Source: Bacteroidales bacterium (GTDB taxonomy: Bacteria > Bacteroidota > Bacteroidia > Bacteroidales > Tenuifilaceae). Taken from it: a stretch of 56,896 bases of DNA. The stretch covers positions 1 to 56,896 of the forward strand of contig JANYLA010000084.1 in NCBI GenBank assembly GCA_025361485.1, written 5' to 3'. The notes beneath the pieces are model-generated. The model was not told the DNA's origin and did not search any database. It saw nothing but the letters and a program-made list of their open reading frames with translations. Positions 1-8,766 of the stretch are shown one piece after another (position 1 is the first letter of the stretch; the number at the start of each line of letters is the position of its first letter). The translations under genes and the position numbers were made by a program.

Positions 1-33
1 TTAAAAGTTTATAGTTATTCAAGTTTAGTAAAA

Positions 34-63
34 ATAAACGGAACTTCAAAGAGTCCCGTTTAT
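34..63. terminator. Hairpin, possible terminator
   Basis: A 12-bp stem (34-45 with 52-63, one A/C mismatch) encloses a 6-base loop. It is A-rich on the left and T-rich on the right, so it could end transcripts from either side. It lies 56 bases past the stop of the caspase gene. Confidence 0.45.
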
Positions 64-118
64 CTTTTGTTTCTAAGCCATTGCTCCATAATAAATACTA
101 AAAAATAGCTTAATTATT

Positions 119-3028
119 TTATTTTCTAGTCACAATTGGAAAATCTTGGCCACGCATGCTACCAGTTGGGAACTGAGATTGTCCACGATACTTAAGTGTT
201 AGTTCAGGAACTAAATCTTCAATAAAAGCCTTAAGTTCGTTTACCGTTATTTTGCTATCCTTCAACCCACCATCTGCTCTACCTTTTAGTCCCTCTAAAA
301 TTGAATAAGTAAAGACTCCATGCCCTAATTCCTTAAACTCCGAGGCGAATTGTTCCGAAGAGCTAGCAGATAAAAGGCAAACTCCAGTGCTCCTAGCTAA
401 TTGAATAATTGCCTTCTCTTCTGCAGCTCCCCTACTGGCAAACTGTTCCACTGCTCCTCCCGATTGACATGCATCTAATATAAAAAGTTGTTTTTGAGCT
501 TTAACTTTCATGGAGAAATCCATTAACTCAGCTGATGATATACCCTTTTGAATTAGTGAATAATTATCACCATACAATTGAGTAATATCATAAGGAATTA
601 GATAAAAATCTGGCTTCCCATTTTCCGAAGGCTCCGACATAGTCCCGTGTCCAGCAAAATAGAAAACAAATACATCGTTTGGTTTTATCTTTGAGATGAT
701 ATCGTCAAATGCATTTTTGATCGTCTCTTTGGTGACCTTTTCGTTCTGCAACATAATTGCATTTACACTTCTAAAAACTCCGCTTGCACCTAATTTAACT
801 GTTTCTAAAAAAGATTGAGCATCATCAATGGCATAATTAAGATTATATTTAGAATTTAAATATTTATTAATTCCAATAGATAGAATATATAAATCGGGTA
901 TTGCTGATTCACCTCGATAAAATACTTTCAGATTTAAAGGGTTTGACTCTACTCTTTCCTTACTAAAGGCAGTTACTGTAAATAAATTTTCACCAGGACT
1001 CAATTCGATTTTTATTGTACGCAAGAGTGCTTGACCTGATTGCGTAACTGTTTTAAAACCTCTCTGTGATGATTCAATTAATTTACCGTTCTGAAATACT
1101 CTAATTTCATCTATACCACCACCCAAATCGGTAAAAGAAAAATCTAAATCTAAGGATTGACACAGAGAGGTATATCCTTGTTCTTTTTCATTCTTTTTTA
1201 AGTTATTTGATACATTGAAAACAACTAAAGGGGGTAAATTACTATTAGATATACCAATCAAAGTTGCAGATTTTCTTTTAACAATCTCTTCATCCGTTTC
1301 ATAGTTAACAAATATTTCATCTATCAGGTCTGGACGATAGTATTGATCAAAAAAGTTTTTTGCTGGGTAAAACGAGGGTGTTTTTTCAAAACCATCATTA
1401 ACGTGCCAACCAATAAGCTCATCGCCACCTTCTGAACATGTAAAGAAACCGTTTGGCGTCCATAACACCCATCGCTTAGTATCGGGATGGATGAAAAGCG
1501 ACAGCAATAGTTTTCCATCGCTTAACCGATACCAGTTTATTAAACCATTACCCAAAGTTGCAACAATAACCTTTCCATTTTTTGCAATATTCAACGCCCA
1601 AATTTCTGCTTGCGGAATAATTTTCCATTTTAATTTCGCCAAGGTGTCGCAGCAGAATAGATTCCAACTTGTTCCTAAAACAACACTTTTGGAATCATCA
1701 GAAATATCAACTGATCGACAATATTCACTCGGCTTAAACACAACCAGACTATCATTAATCTTCGGCTTTTGCGAGTTCAGCCAATCAGTTACGGTAAGAT
1801 TATCTGAATTGTCATTATAAGCTTGTAGCCCATATTTCTTTTGAAAAAGCCTTTTGTCTTTAATAGAGAAAACATAGGGTAAACCGTTAAGACTATTGAT
1901 AAATCCCACCTCTTTAGCATTATTATTAATTCGTAAATGCTCTTTATCATCAGTGTAGAATGAAAGGATATCAGAAAACAGGTAAAATCGAAGGGTTGTA
2001 TCAGCATTGATTAATCCCATTTCGGGCTGAACACCAGAATAAACTATTGAATTATCGGGCAATGATTCAATATCTAATAATCGGTTAAAACCTGCTGGAA
2101 TGTCAACATATTCGCCCTTTCCGGCATTATCCCAACGACGAATAAGCACTGGTCTATCCATTGATATATCAATAAAGCAATGCCCTCCAGAATAAAGATA
2201 TTTATTATCATACGACCAACAAACCCTTTCAAATTTGCATCCGATTGAATCATTATTCGTCGTATTTGGAGAATACTCAAGTTCAAGCGTACTGCCATTT
2301 AGCACTTCAACATGATTATTTTCATAATAAGCCAATGCGATTTTACTTCCATCCTTTGTAAAATCGACTGAGATTGGCAGTTCATACGGTAACTCTCTCT
2401 GCTTAATTAGATCGAAATTTGAATCATAAAGTTTAATTTGCTTATCAAAACTAATTGCTACAAGTCTTCCTGATTGGTCGAATGACAAACAAGGAACTCT
2501 CTTTTTAAAGCCACTGAGTTTCTTATAAATTTTCCAGTCTATAGTGCTAAATATTAGTACTTCATAATTCGCACCCCAAGTAACAGCCAAATATTTTGAA
2601 TCGGGAGAAAACTCTAAATCAAGCACAGTATCCTCAATCCCCTTAAGATGATATACTATTTCACCAGAATTGAAATCTAATACATATAAAGAACGATTCT
2701 GTTTAGAAACAGAAAACCAGCCCAATAATACATATTTATCATCGGGCGAAATAGTGCTTGCATAAATTTTCCCGTCATTATCACCATCGATTGGAACGCG
2801 ATAGGTACGAATTAACTCTCCTGTTTTAGAATCCCAAAGTTTAGCAGTCCTATCTTCGGAACAAGATAATATGAACAATCCTTTTGAATCAGATTGTACT
2901 TTGTAGATTGGTGCGGTATGCATCTTTGAGTTTAAAACAAGAAAGGTCTCCTTGCTCGTTTGGCATATTAAGCTGTTTACTGATCCTAGGAAAAGTAAGC
3001 AAAAGAAAAGTATTCGCATACAACCCAC
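119..3028 (-). CDS. Exported WD40-repeat protein with C-terminal caspase (C14) domain
   Basis: The 969-residue protein starts with a signal peptide (about residues 4-22); Met4 (base 3019) is an equally good start. Residues about 35-550 carry repeated WD40-type blades with motifs such as TAKLWDSKTG, ISPDDKYVLLGW and FSPDSKYLAVTW. A linker follows, then a caspase-like domain from about residue 710. Its two catalytic residues are visible: His794 in YFAGHG and Cys854 in LDACQSGG. Family knowledge: bacterial caspase homologues (orthocaspases/metacaspases) are Cys proteases, usually cutting after Arg or Lys. Here the signal peptide puts the protein in the periplasm or at the surface, unlike cytoplasmic death effectors. 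The substrate cannot be inferred. No partner gene is visible; the gene stands alone, divergent from bTHX. Confidence 0.85.
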   Translation of the reverse strand: MGCMRILFFCLLFLGSVNSLICQTSKETFLVLNSKMHTAPIYKVQSDSKGLFILSCSEDRTAKLWDSKTGELIRTYRVPIDGDNDGKIYASTISPDDKYVLLGWFSVSKQNRSLYVLDFNSGEIVYHLKGIEDTVLDLEFSPDSKYLAVTWGANYEVLIFSTIDWKIYKKLSGFKKRVPCLSFDQSGRLVAISFDKQIKLYDSNFDLIKQRELPYELPISVDFTKDGSKIALAYYENNHVEVLNGSTLELEYSPNTTNNDSIGCKFERVCWSYDNKYLYSGGHCFIDISMDRPVLIRRWDNAGKGEYVDIPAGFNRLLDIESLPDNSIVYSGVQPEMGLINADTTLRFYLFSDILSFYTDDKEHLRINNNAKEVGFINSLNGLPYVFSIKDKRLFQKKYGLQAYNDNSDNLTVTDWLNSQKPKINDSLVVFKPSEYCRSVDISDDSKSVVLGTSWNLFCCDTLAKLKWKIIPQAEIWALNIAKNGKVIVATLGNGLINWYRLSDGKLLLSLFIHPDTKRWVLWTPNGFFTCSEGGDELIGWHVNDGFEKTPSFYPAKNFFDQYYRPDLIDEIFVNYETDEEIVKRKSATLIGISNSNLPPLVVFNVSNNLKKNEKEQGYTSLCQSLDLDFSFTDLGGGIDEIRVFQNGKLIESSQRGFKTVTQSGQALLRTIKIELSPGENLFTVTAFSKERVESNPLNLKVFYRGESAIPDLYILSIGINKYLNSKYNLNYAIDDAQSFLETVKLGASGVFRSVNAIMLQNEKVTKETIKNAFDDIISKIKPNDVFVFYFAGHGTMSEPSENGKPDFYLIPYDITQLYGDNYSLIQKGISSAELMDFSMKVKAQKQLFILDACQSGGAVEQFASRGAAEEKAIIQLARSTGVCLLSASSSEQFASEFKELGHGVFTYSILEGLKGRADGGLKDSKITVNELKAFIEDLVPELTLKYRGQSQFPTGSMRGQDFPIVTRK

Positions 3029-3162
3029 ATTTGATTGTTTATGTAAATATACTGATTATCAATAATCCAAAGCAATACTTCTAAGTTATTATATTGGAAA
3101 TTATCATAAATCAGTACTTTGTAAATAATCTAGAATTGCTATTTTTTCATCGTTGATTTTTC

Positions 3163-3170
3163 TATATTTG
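3163..3170 (+). promoter_or_regulatory. Promoter -7 box before bTHX
   Basis: TATATTTG matches the Bacteroidota -7 consensus TAnnTTTG. It sits 49 bases before the bTHX start. No well-placed TTG -33 element is seen; the nearest is 24 bases away. Confidence 0.5.
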
Positions 3171-3218
3171 CAGTCCGATTATAAAGAATAGTTAACTAAC
3201 AACATAAAAATCAGAGTC

Positions 3219-3374
3219 ATGGGAAAAGGAGATAAAAAAACCCGTCGTGGTAAATTATTCATGGGTTCATATGGCAATACAAGACCTAAGAATAGTAATG
3301 CTAAAGTTGAAAAAGCAGCTGAAAAGGCTGTTGTAGTTGAAAAGCCTAAAGCAAAAGCAAAAGCAAAAAAATAA
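3219..3374 (+). CDS. 30S ribosomal protein THX
   Basis: This short gene encodes 51 residues beginning MGKGDKKTRRGKLFMGSYGN and ending in a Lys/Ala tail (KPKAKAKAKK). The start matches the bTHX family, a small basic protein that packs against 16S rRNA in the head of the small subunit and is common in Bacteroidota. The C-terminal Lys-Ala extension is typical low-complexity sequence for this family. It is monocistronic, with a -7 box upstream and a terminator hairpin 31 bases after the stop. Confidence 0.9.
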   Translation: MGKGDKKTRRGKLFMGSYGNTRPKNSNAKVEKAAEKAVVVEKPKAKAKAKK

Positions 3375-3405
3375 CGATAACTAGTCGTTTTTATTTTCAT
3401 TAGCG

Positions 3406-3430
3406 AAACCGGATTATTCCGGTTTTTCTA
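3406..3430 (+). terminator. Rho-independent terminator of bTHX
   Basis: An 8-bp perfect stem (AAACCGGA / TCCGGTTT, 3406-3413 with 3418-3425) with a 4-base loop is followed by a T-rich run. It lies just past the bTHX stop. Confidence 0.8.
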
Positions 3431-3478
3431 TTTTATAAAAACTACTATCGTTAAAATTTTTTATACCATCAAAAATGC

Positions 3479-3486
3479 TATTTTTG
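3479..3486 (+). promoter_or_regulatory. Promoter -7 box before the TPR/SpoIIE gene
   Basis: TATTTTTG fits TAnnTTTG and lies 19 bases before the ATG, implying a very short leader. No clear -33 TTG is at the right distance. Confidence 0.45.
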
Positions 3487-3505
3487 TTATCGAAAACAAG
3501 CCTCA

Positions 3506-5704
3506 ATGAAAAAACGCTCTCTTTTCTGGAACATACATTTGCTTGCTATTCTTTTAATGAGTTTGAAATGCTACTCACAAACCGTAGGTGAAGCAATTAA
3601 TACTGCTATAAACTCCAAGAGAGATTCATTTGAAGTAGTTAATCTAGCGAATCAAATTGACACTCTTTATAAGCACGATGATTTCACTAAGGCATCCGAG
3701 TTAATTGATAAAACTATTCCAATTTGTGAAAAACTTGGTCAAATAGATCAATTGGCTAAGTTATATAGAACAAAGGGCGACGTTTACCGCTCTACAGATA
3801 AATACGTAAATGCACTTGAAGCGCTTTCCACCTCATTGGATTATTATAAAAACATAAACGATAGTAAAGGTATTGCGAGTATTAAAAATCGAATGGGAGC
3901 AGTTTATCGACTTCAAGGTAAATACTCAACAGCATTAGAGTACTATTATGAATCGCTAAAAATCTATCAATCAATTAAATTTAAGTCTGGTATCTCATTT
4001 ACAATGAATAACATTGGTATTGTATATTTATACCAAAAAGATTACGACAAGGCGTTAGAATACTACTTCAACTCATTAAAACTTGGAGAGGAACTAAATG
4101 ATGAGGAAAGCATCTGTATCTCTTACTTAAACATTGGACAAGCATATCAAAAAAAAGCTGAGTACACTAAAGCAATTGATTACTTATTAAAATCTTTAGT
4201 TATTTCCAAAAAGCTTAAAAATTTGGATGAAATTGGTGTTAACTATAACGAGATTGGGGCAATTTATACGGAACAAAACAATCTACAGCTTGCAAAAACG
4301 TTTCTAGATCAAGCCCTGAAAACCTTTAATGAGTTAGGAAGTAGATCCAGACAGGCAGAATGTCACTTATACATTGGTCAAAATTATTTTAAGAATAACG
4401 AATTCCAACATGCAATATCCCATTATAAAACTGCATTAAATCTTTCGAAAGGAACTGGTGCTAAGGAGTTTTATTCAAATGCACTTCTTAAACTTAGCGA
4501 AGCGTATGAAAGCATAAATAATACGGCACTTGCACTTAATTTTTACAAAGGTTATATTATTACTCGCGATAGTTTGTTTAGCGAAGATAATACAAAACGT
4601 TCGGTTCAGGCTGAACTCCTATATCAATTTGAACGAAAGCAAGATATAATAAGAGTTGTTCAGGAGAAAAGAGACGAAATATTTTTAGAAAAAGTTAAAA
4701 ATCAGAAAATGGTTCGAAACTTCCTTATTGCTATTCTTACTTTGCTTATCATACTTATTGTTTTTGGTTATTCAGCCTTTCGGGGTAAGCAAAAAGCGAA
4801 TATAATTCTGACCAATCAACAAAATGAGATTCTTGAAAAGAATGAAGAGTTAATGCAGCAACAAGAAGAGATACTTGCACAACGGGATGAAATTGAAAAG
4901 AAAAACCTAATACTTGAAAGTTCACAGCAAATTATTGCTGCTAAGAATGAAAGAATCATTAGTAGCATTGAATATGCTCAAACAATACAGCAAGCTATAC
5001 TCCCGCATGAGGCCCAACTTAGCCAATTTTTCAAAGACCATTTTGTAGTCTTTCTACCAAAGGATATCGTTTCGGGAGACTTCTTCTGGTTTAGCGCCGA
5101 TCAAGATACTGTTTTTGCTGCTGTTATTGATTGTACAGGGCATGGAGTGCCAGGATCATTCATGTCCTTAATTGGGAATACGTTGCTCAACCAGATTGTG
5201 AATGAATGGCATACCCACGATCCTTCCTTAATCCTAGAATACCTTAATCAAAAGATTCGTAAGGCATTGCAACAGGATGAAACTCAAAGCAAATCTCATG
5301 CAAGCATGGATGTTTGCTTAGTTAAGATTAACCGAGCCACACACCGAGTTACCTTTGCAGGTGCAAACCGTCCATTACTGGTTATTAAGGATGGAAAACT
5401 TGAAAAAATTGCAGGCGACAGGAAATCTGTAGGTGGTTACCAGCGAGAATCAAATAGATACTATACCAACCACGAATTAAACCTAGATAATAGCTCCTAT
5501 ATCTACTTAACAACCGACGGTTTTATTGACCAAATGAATGCCGACAAACGAAAATTTGGCCAAAAACAATTGCTAGAATTATTGTTAGAAAACCATAGCC
5601 AACCGATGAATAGTCAAAAAAGCATTCTTCTCAATATATTTGATTCATACAAGCAAGAGGTTGAGCAAATTGATGATATATGTATTCTTGGAATTAAGAT
5701 TTAA
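3506..5704 (+). CDS. TPR receptor with SpoIIE-type PP2C phosphatase
   Basis: The 732-residue protein has a signal peptide (about 1-25), then TPR repeats over about 50-370 (for example ALEYYYESLKIYQ and ALEYYFNSLKLGEE). A transmembrane segment lies at about 402-424 and a Glu/Gln-rich coiled coil at about 430-485. The C-terminal SpoIIE/PP2C domain (about 486-732) shows the metal-binding motifs DIVSGDFFW and DCTGHGVPGSFMS. Known role of the family: Ser/Thr phosphatases that often dephosphorylate an anti-sigma-factor antagonist. The layout implies a periplasmic TPR sensor controlling a cytoplasmic phosphatase. No anti-sigma or antagonist gene is nearby, so the target is unknown. The gene converges on the acylphosphatase gene, with 3 bases between the stop codons. 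Confidence 0.88.
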   Translation: MKKRSLFWNIHLLAILLMSLKCYSQTVGEAINTAINSKRDSFEVVNLANQIDTLYKHDDFTKASELIDKTIPICEKLGQIDQLAKLYRTKGDVYRSTDKYVNALEALSTSLDYYKNINDSKGIASIKNRMGAVYRLQGKYSTALEYYYESLKIYQSIKFKSGISFTMNNIGIVYLYQKDYDKALEYYFNSLKLGEELNDEESICISYLNIGQAYQKKAEYTKAIDYLLKSLVISKKLKNLDEIGVNYNEIGAIYTEQNNLQLAKTFLDQALKTFNELGSRSRQAECHLYIGQNYFKNNEFQHAISHYKTALNLSKGTGAKEFYSNALLKLSEAYESINNTALALNFYKGYIITRDSLFSEDNTKRSVQAELLYQFERKQDIIRVVQEKRDEIFLEKVKNQKMVRNFLIAILTLLIILIVFGYSAFRGKQKANIILTNQQNEILEKNEELMQQQEEILAQRDEIEKKNLILESSQQIIAAKNERIISSIEYAQTIQQAILPHEAQLSQFFKDHFVVFLPKDIVSGDFFWFSADQDTVFAAVIDCTGHGVPGSFMSLIGNTLLNQIVNEWHTHDPSLILEYLNQKIRKALQQDETQSKSHASMDVCLVKINRATHRVTFAGANRPLLVIKDGKLEKIAGDRKSVGGYQRESNRYYTNHELNLDNSSYIYLTTDGFIDQMNADKRKFGQKQLLELLLENHSQPMNSQKSILLNIFDSYKQEVEQIDDICILGIKI

Positions 5705-5720
5705 CAATTAACAAATCTTA
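5695..5720. terminator. Hairpin covering two convergent stop codons
   Basis: TAAGATTT (5695-5702) pairs perfectly with AAATCTTA (5713-5720) across a 10-base loop. The loop and stem contain both stop codons. The stem is AU-only apart from one G-C pair, so termination would be weak. Confidence 0.4.
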
Positions 5721-5980
5721 AAATCTTTGTAATCATTAACTTCTATAGTGCTTGACTCACATTTACTAACAACTGAGTGTAGTGAGCCCTTTTTACAATG
5801 CTCAATAAAAACATTCATAGTTTGATTCTCGCATTCTGCCTCGATTAGCACTGAACCATCAGGCATGTTTTTCACAAATCCCTTAACTCCTAGTTCACTT
5901 GCAAATCGATAAACATAATATCTAAAGCCAACCTGCTGAACTCTACCAAATAGATGAATCGATTTGCCCTTAATGCTCAT
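5708..5980 (-). CDS. acyP: Acylphosphatase
   Basis: The 90-residue protein has the family length. It carries the N-terminal phosphate-loop motif GRVQQVGFRYYV (about 12-23), whose Arg binds the acyl phosphate, and GFVKNMPDGSV, whose Asn positions the water. The enzyme hydrolyses acyl phosphates such as acetyl phosphate or carbamoyl phosphate to carboxylate and phosphate (EC 3.6.1.7) in the cytoplasm. The usual Gly in VQGVGFR is Gln here, which is a common variant. It lies downstream of arcC, argF and the RRM gene on the same strand. A carbamoyl-phosphate link is possible but unproven. Confidence 0.9.
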   Translation of the reverse strand: MSIKGKSIHLFGRVQQVGFRYYVYRFASELGVKGFVKNMPDGSVLIEAECENQTMNVFIEHCKKGSLHSVVSKCESSTIEVNDYKDFKIC

Positions 5981-6103
5981 TGGAATGTTGATTATTTCAG
6001 AACAAATTCAAAGCAAAACAAACCGCTCTTAAAAAGCAGCAAGTAAAATAACTTTAGAAAAACCTCAACATAGATGAAACGCCTGAATGGAGGTAGAATA
6101 AAA

Positions 6104-6370
6104 CTATTCTTGAGGAGCCGCAGATGTATTTTTTCGGTGAGCATTATTCACCTTTACATTCCGACCGTTAACCTGAGTGTCGTTAAGGGCACGAATAGCA
6201 TTTTCTGCTTCCTCGTCACGTTCCATCTCAACAAATCCATAACCTTTAGACTTCCCCGTTTGTTTATCAACAATAATTTTAACATCAGTTACATTACCAT
6301 AAACTAAAAATAGTTGTTTCAAATCCTCAATAGTCATGGTATAAGCAATGTTACCAACATAAATTGTCAT
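6104..6370 (-). CDS. RRM-domain RNA-binding protein
   Basis: The protein is 88 residues when started at MTIYVGNI (base 6370). An in-frame extension to 6427 adds 19 non-homologous hydrophobic residues and runs into the argF terminator, so I rejected it. One RRM fills the protein. RNP2 is IYVGNI (3-8) and RNP1 is KGYGFVEM (about 43-50), with aromatic residues that stack on RNA bases. The tail is short (RKNTSAAPQE). Small single-RRM proteins are common in Bacteroidota and are thought to act as RNA chaperones or cold-shock factors; the targets here are unknown. The gene follows argF but is separated from it by a strong terminator. Confidence 0.92.
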   Translation of the reverse strand: MTIYVGNIAYTMTIEDLKQLFLVYGNVTDVKIIVDKQTGKSKGYGFVEMERDEEAENAIRALNDTQVNGRNVKVNNAHRKNTSAAPQE

Positions 6371-6429
6371 AGCAAAAGAGATTAAATTACAGTTAATTAA
6401 AATTACGACGATTTTTAGTAACCACAAAA

Positions 6430-6456
6430 AAAAAGGCAGCTTTTCGCTGCCTTTTT
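6430..6456. terminator. Strong terminator after argF
   Basis: An 11-bp perfect stem (AAAAAGGCAGC / GCTGCCTTTTT) with a 5-base loop and flanking A and T runs. It lies 20 bases past the argF stop on the minus strand and would work in both directions. Confidence 0.85.
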
Positions 6457-6475
6457 AAACTCTTTATTAAAAAAA

Positions 6476-7477
6476 TTATTGCCCCAAGGTAGCAACCATC
6501 ACCGCTTTTATAGTATGCATGCGGTTCTCAGCCTCGTCAAAAACTATTGATGCATTCGATTCAAAAACTTCTTCGGTAACCTCCATCGCTTCAAGCCCGA
6601 ATTTCTTGAACATATCTTCACCAACAACGGTTTCACGGTTGTGGAATGCTGGTAAGCAATGCATGAATTTGCAATTTGAATTACCAGTTAAATCCATCGC
6701 TTTTTTATTTACCTGATATGGCTTTAGAAGTTTAACTCTTTCTTCCCAAACAGAATCAGCCTCACCCATCGATACCCAAACATCGGTATATAGGAAGTCA
6801 CAACCTTTAACACCTTCTTCAACGCTTTCGGTTAGGGTGATTTTAGCACCTGTCTCCTTGGCAATCTCGCGGCACTTTGCAACAAGTTCTTCAGTTGGCC
6901 AGCATGCTTTTGGAGCAGCTGCTCTAAAGTCCATACCCATTTTGGTTGCACCAACCATTAACGAGTTACCCATATTGTTACGAGCATCGCCCAAATAACA
7001 GAAAGCAACTTTATTCAAAGGTTTATCAGTATGCTCGCGCATGGTTAGGAAATCGGCAAGGATTTGAGTTGGATGGAATTCGGTGGTTAAACCATTCCAA
7101 ACAGGAACACCTGCATACTTTCCAAGTGTTTCAACAATATCCTGTGAGTAACCGCGATATTCGATTCCATCATACATTCTGCCAAGCACACGTGCTGTAT
7201 CCTTCATCGACTCCTTCTTGCCCATCTGAGAACCAGCAGGGCCTAAGTAGGTAACATGAGCGCCTTGATCAAGAGCAGCAACCTCAAAAGCACAACGGGT
7301 GCGGGTAGAATCCTTCTCGAAAAGTAGAACGATGTTCTTACCTTTTAGCTTTTGTTGCTCTGTTCCTGCGTATTTAGCAGCTTTTAGCTCAGCCGATAAA
7401 TCAAGCAAAAATTCAATTTCCTTAGGAGTGAAATCCAGAAGTTTCAGGAAATTACGATTTCTTAAATTGAAAGCCAT
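6476..7477 (-). CDS. argF: Ornithine carbamoyltransferase
   Basis: The 333-residue length fits the family. It carries the carbamoyl-phosphate motif DSTRTRC (about 56-62), HPTQ, the ornithine-loop motif DVWVSMGE and the active-site motif HCLPAFH. The SMG loop is typical of true ornithine carbamoyltransferases rather than the N-acetyl or N-succinylornithine versions found in many Bacteroidota. It interconverts ornithine plus carbamoyl phosphate with citrulline plus phosphate in the cytoplasm. It lies 24 bases downstream of the carbamate kinase gene, in one operon. That suggests the catabolic (arcB) direction, phosphorolysis of citrulline, although an anabolic role cannot be excluded. No arginine deiminase gene is in the window. 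Confidence 0.92.
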   Translation of the reverse strand: MAFNLRNRNFLKLLDFTPKEIEFLLDLSAELKAAKYAGTEQQKLKGKNIVLLFEKDSTRTRCAFEVAALDQGAHVTYLGPAGSQMGKKESMKDTARVLGRMYDGIEYRGYSQDIVETLGKYAGVPVWNGLTTEFHPTQILADFLTMREHTDKPLNKVAFCYLGDARNNMGNSLMVGATKMGMDFRAAAPKACWPTEELVAKCREIAKETGAKITLTESVEEGVKGCDFLYTDVWVSMGEADSVWEERVKLLKPYQVNKKAMDLTGNSNCKFMHCLPAFHNRETVVGEDMFKKFGLEAMEVTEEVFESNASIVFDEAENRMHTIKAVMVATLGQ

Positions 7478-7501
7478 ATTGATATTATTTAGTGGTTATT
7501 T

Positions 7502-8461
7502 TTAATCTTCGTACTCTAAAGTGATTTTAGTTCCATAGCTCATATCTGCTAGTTTTGTTGCTTCGGTAATAACACTCATTTTACCGCCATTTTCAACAAA
7601 TTGCAAGCAAGAACGAATCTTTGGAGCCATATTTCCTTCACCAAACATTCCCTCCTTTAAGTATTTATCAGTATCAACTTTGTTCAGAAATTCTAATTTC
7701 TTTTCACCTGGTTTCTTATAGTTGATATATACATAGGAAACATCAGTTAAAATATAGAATTCATCCGCACCAATGCGATTTGCAAGTAATGATGATGCTG
7801 AATCCTTATCGATAACTGCCTCCGAAGGACGAATATCGCCTACCTCATCAATATAAACAGGCACTCCACCGCCACCTGCTGCTATAACGATAATACCCTG
7901 ACGAACAAGCTGATTAATCACTTTTTCGTTCAGTATACCTACAGGCTTTGGTGATGGTACAACCCTGCGCCATCCGGTGCCTGTATCCTTAACCTCATCT
8001 TTGAAAACCCATCCCTTTGATGCTGTTAGAGCATCTGCCTGAGCTTTATTGTATATTTTACCTACTCTTTTTGTAGGATTTTGGAAAGCAGGGTCATTTT
8101 TATCAACAATAACAGGTGTAACCAAGCAGCAGACCTCCTTGTTGATACCATGCTTCTTAAGAACATTGCGAAGCATACGCTCAATCATGTAGCCAATTCC
8201 GCCCTGTGAATCTGCAACGCAAATATCCAATGGCATTTGAGGTATACCATACATCTCCTCACCTGCGTCATTTCGCATTAGGATATTTCCAACCTGAGGG
8301 CCATTACCATGACTAATTACCAAATCGTATCCCTCTTTGATGAGATAAACTAAATTTTCGAGAGTATCGGTTGTATTCTGCTCTTGTTCCTCGATAGTCC
8401 CAACCTGATTTCCTCGTAGAAGGGCATTACCGCCCAACGCTACAACTGCTAATTTATTCAT
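7502..8461 (-). CDS. arcC: Carbamate kinase
   Basis: The protein is 319 residues from MNKLAVVALGGNALL. A 13-residue in-frame extension to base 8500 would overlap the proposed -7 box, so I chose 8461. Visible amino-acid-kinase motifs are VALGGNALL at the N-terminus, SHGNGPQVGN, and AAGGGGVPV with the downstream lysine region DKDSASSLLA. The enzyme makes ATP from carbamoyl phosphate and ADP, releasing carbamate (ammonia plus CO2). With argF immediately downstream it completes the citrulline-to-ATP half of the arginine deiminase route. The arginine deiminase and a dedicated antiporter are not adjacent. Confidence 0.92.
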   Translation of the reverse strand: MNKLAVVALGGNALLRGNQVGTIEEQEQNTTDTLENLVYLIKEGYDLVISHGNGPQVGNILMRNDAGEEMYGIPQMPLDICVADSQGGIGYMIERMLRNVLKKHGINKEVCCLVTPVIVDKNDPAFQNPTKRVGKIYNKAQADALTASKGWVFKDEVKDTGTGWRRVVPSPKPVGILNEKVINQLVRQGIIVIAAGGGGVPVYIDEVGDIRPSEAVIDKDSASSLLANRIGADEFYILTDVSYVYINYKKPGEKKLEFLNKVDTDKYLKEGMFGEGNMAPKIRSCLQFVENGGKMSVITEATKLADMSYGTKITLEYED

Positions 8462-8497
8462 TGTCAAATTATTATTTAGATCAAAAACTAGATGTTG

Positions 8498-8525
8498 CAA
8501 AACTATAAATTTTTTTATTTACCAA
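8498..8525 (-). promoter_or_regulatory. Candidate promoter of arcC-argF
   Basis: Read on the minus strand, TAGTTTTG (8498-8505) fits the -7 box TAnnTTTG. A TTG (8523-8525) lies 17 bases upstream of it as a possible -33 element. The -7 box is 36 bases from the arcC start. Confidence 0.4.
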
Positions 8526-8550
8526 TATCTTTATACACCTTCTTCTGCTA

Positions 8551-8588
8551 CTTAACATGCCTTTTTAAGTATGTTAAGAAACATGTTT
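8551..8588. promoter_or_regulatory. Two dyads upstream of arcC
   Basis: CTTAACAT (8551-8558) is inverted at 8571-8578, and the palindrome AAACATGTTT follows directly at 8579-8588. They lie just upstream of the proposed -33 element, where an activator would bind. No regulator gene is adjacent. Confidence 0.35.
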
Positions 8589-8766
8589 TTGAAAATTGCA
8601 TAATGAACATGGGCAATGCAGAAGCATATTTTCAATAATTGAAATATTATAATTAACATCTATAAGTTTGACAGTATTCAGTTTATAGGTGACGATTTTC
8701 AGTTACAAATTCCATCCGATTAAAAACAAATCCGTACTTTTAGCTTTTCGAAAACAGAACCAAGCA

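Noticed and set aside
6371-6427. N-terminal extension of the RRM protein
   Set aside because: The added 19 residues are hydrophobic and unlike the family, and the start would touch the argF terminator. MTIYVGNI is the normal family start.
6476-7477. N-acetyl- or N-succinylornithine carbamoyltransferase
   Set aside because: The SMG ornithine loop and its pairing with carbamate kinase fit a true ornithine carbamoyltransferase.
8462-8500. N-terminal extension of carbamate kinase
   Set aside because: MNKLAVVALGGN is the usual family start, and the extension would run through the proposed promoter -7 box.
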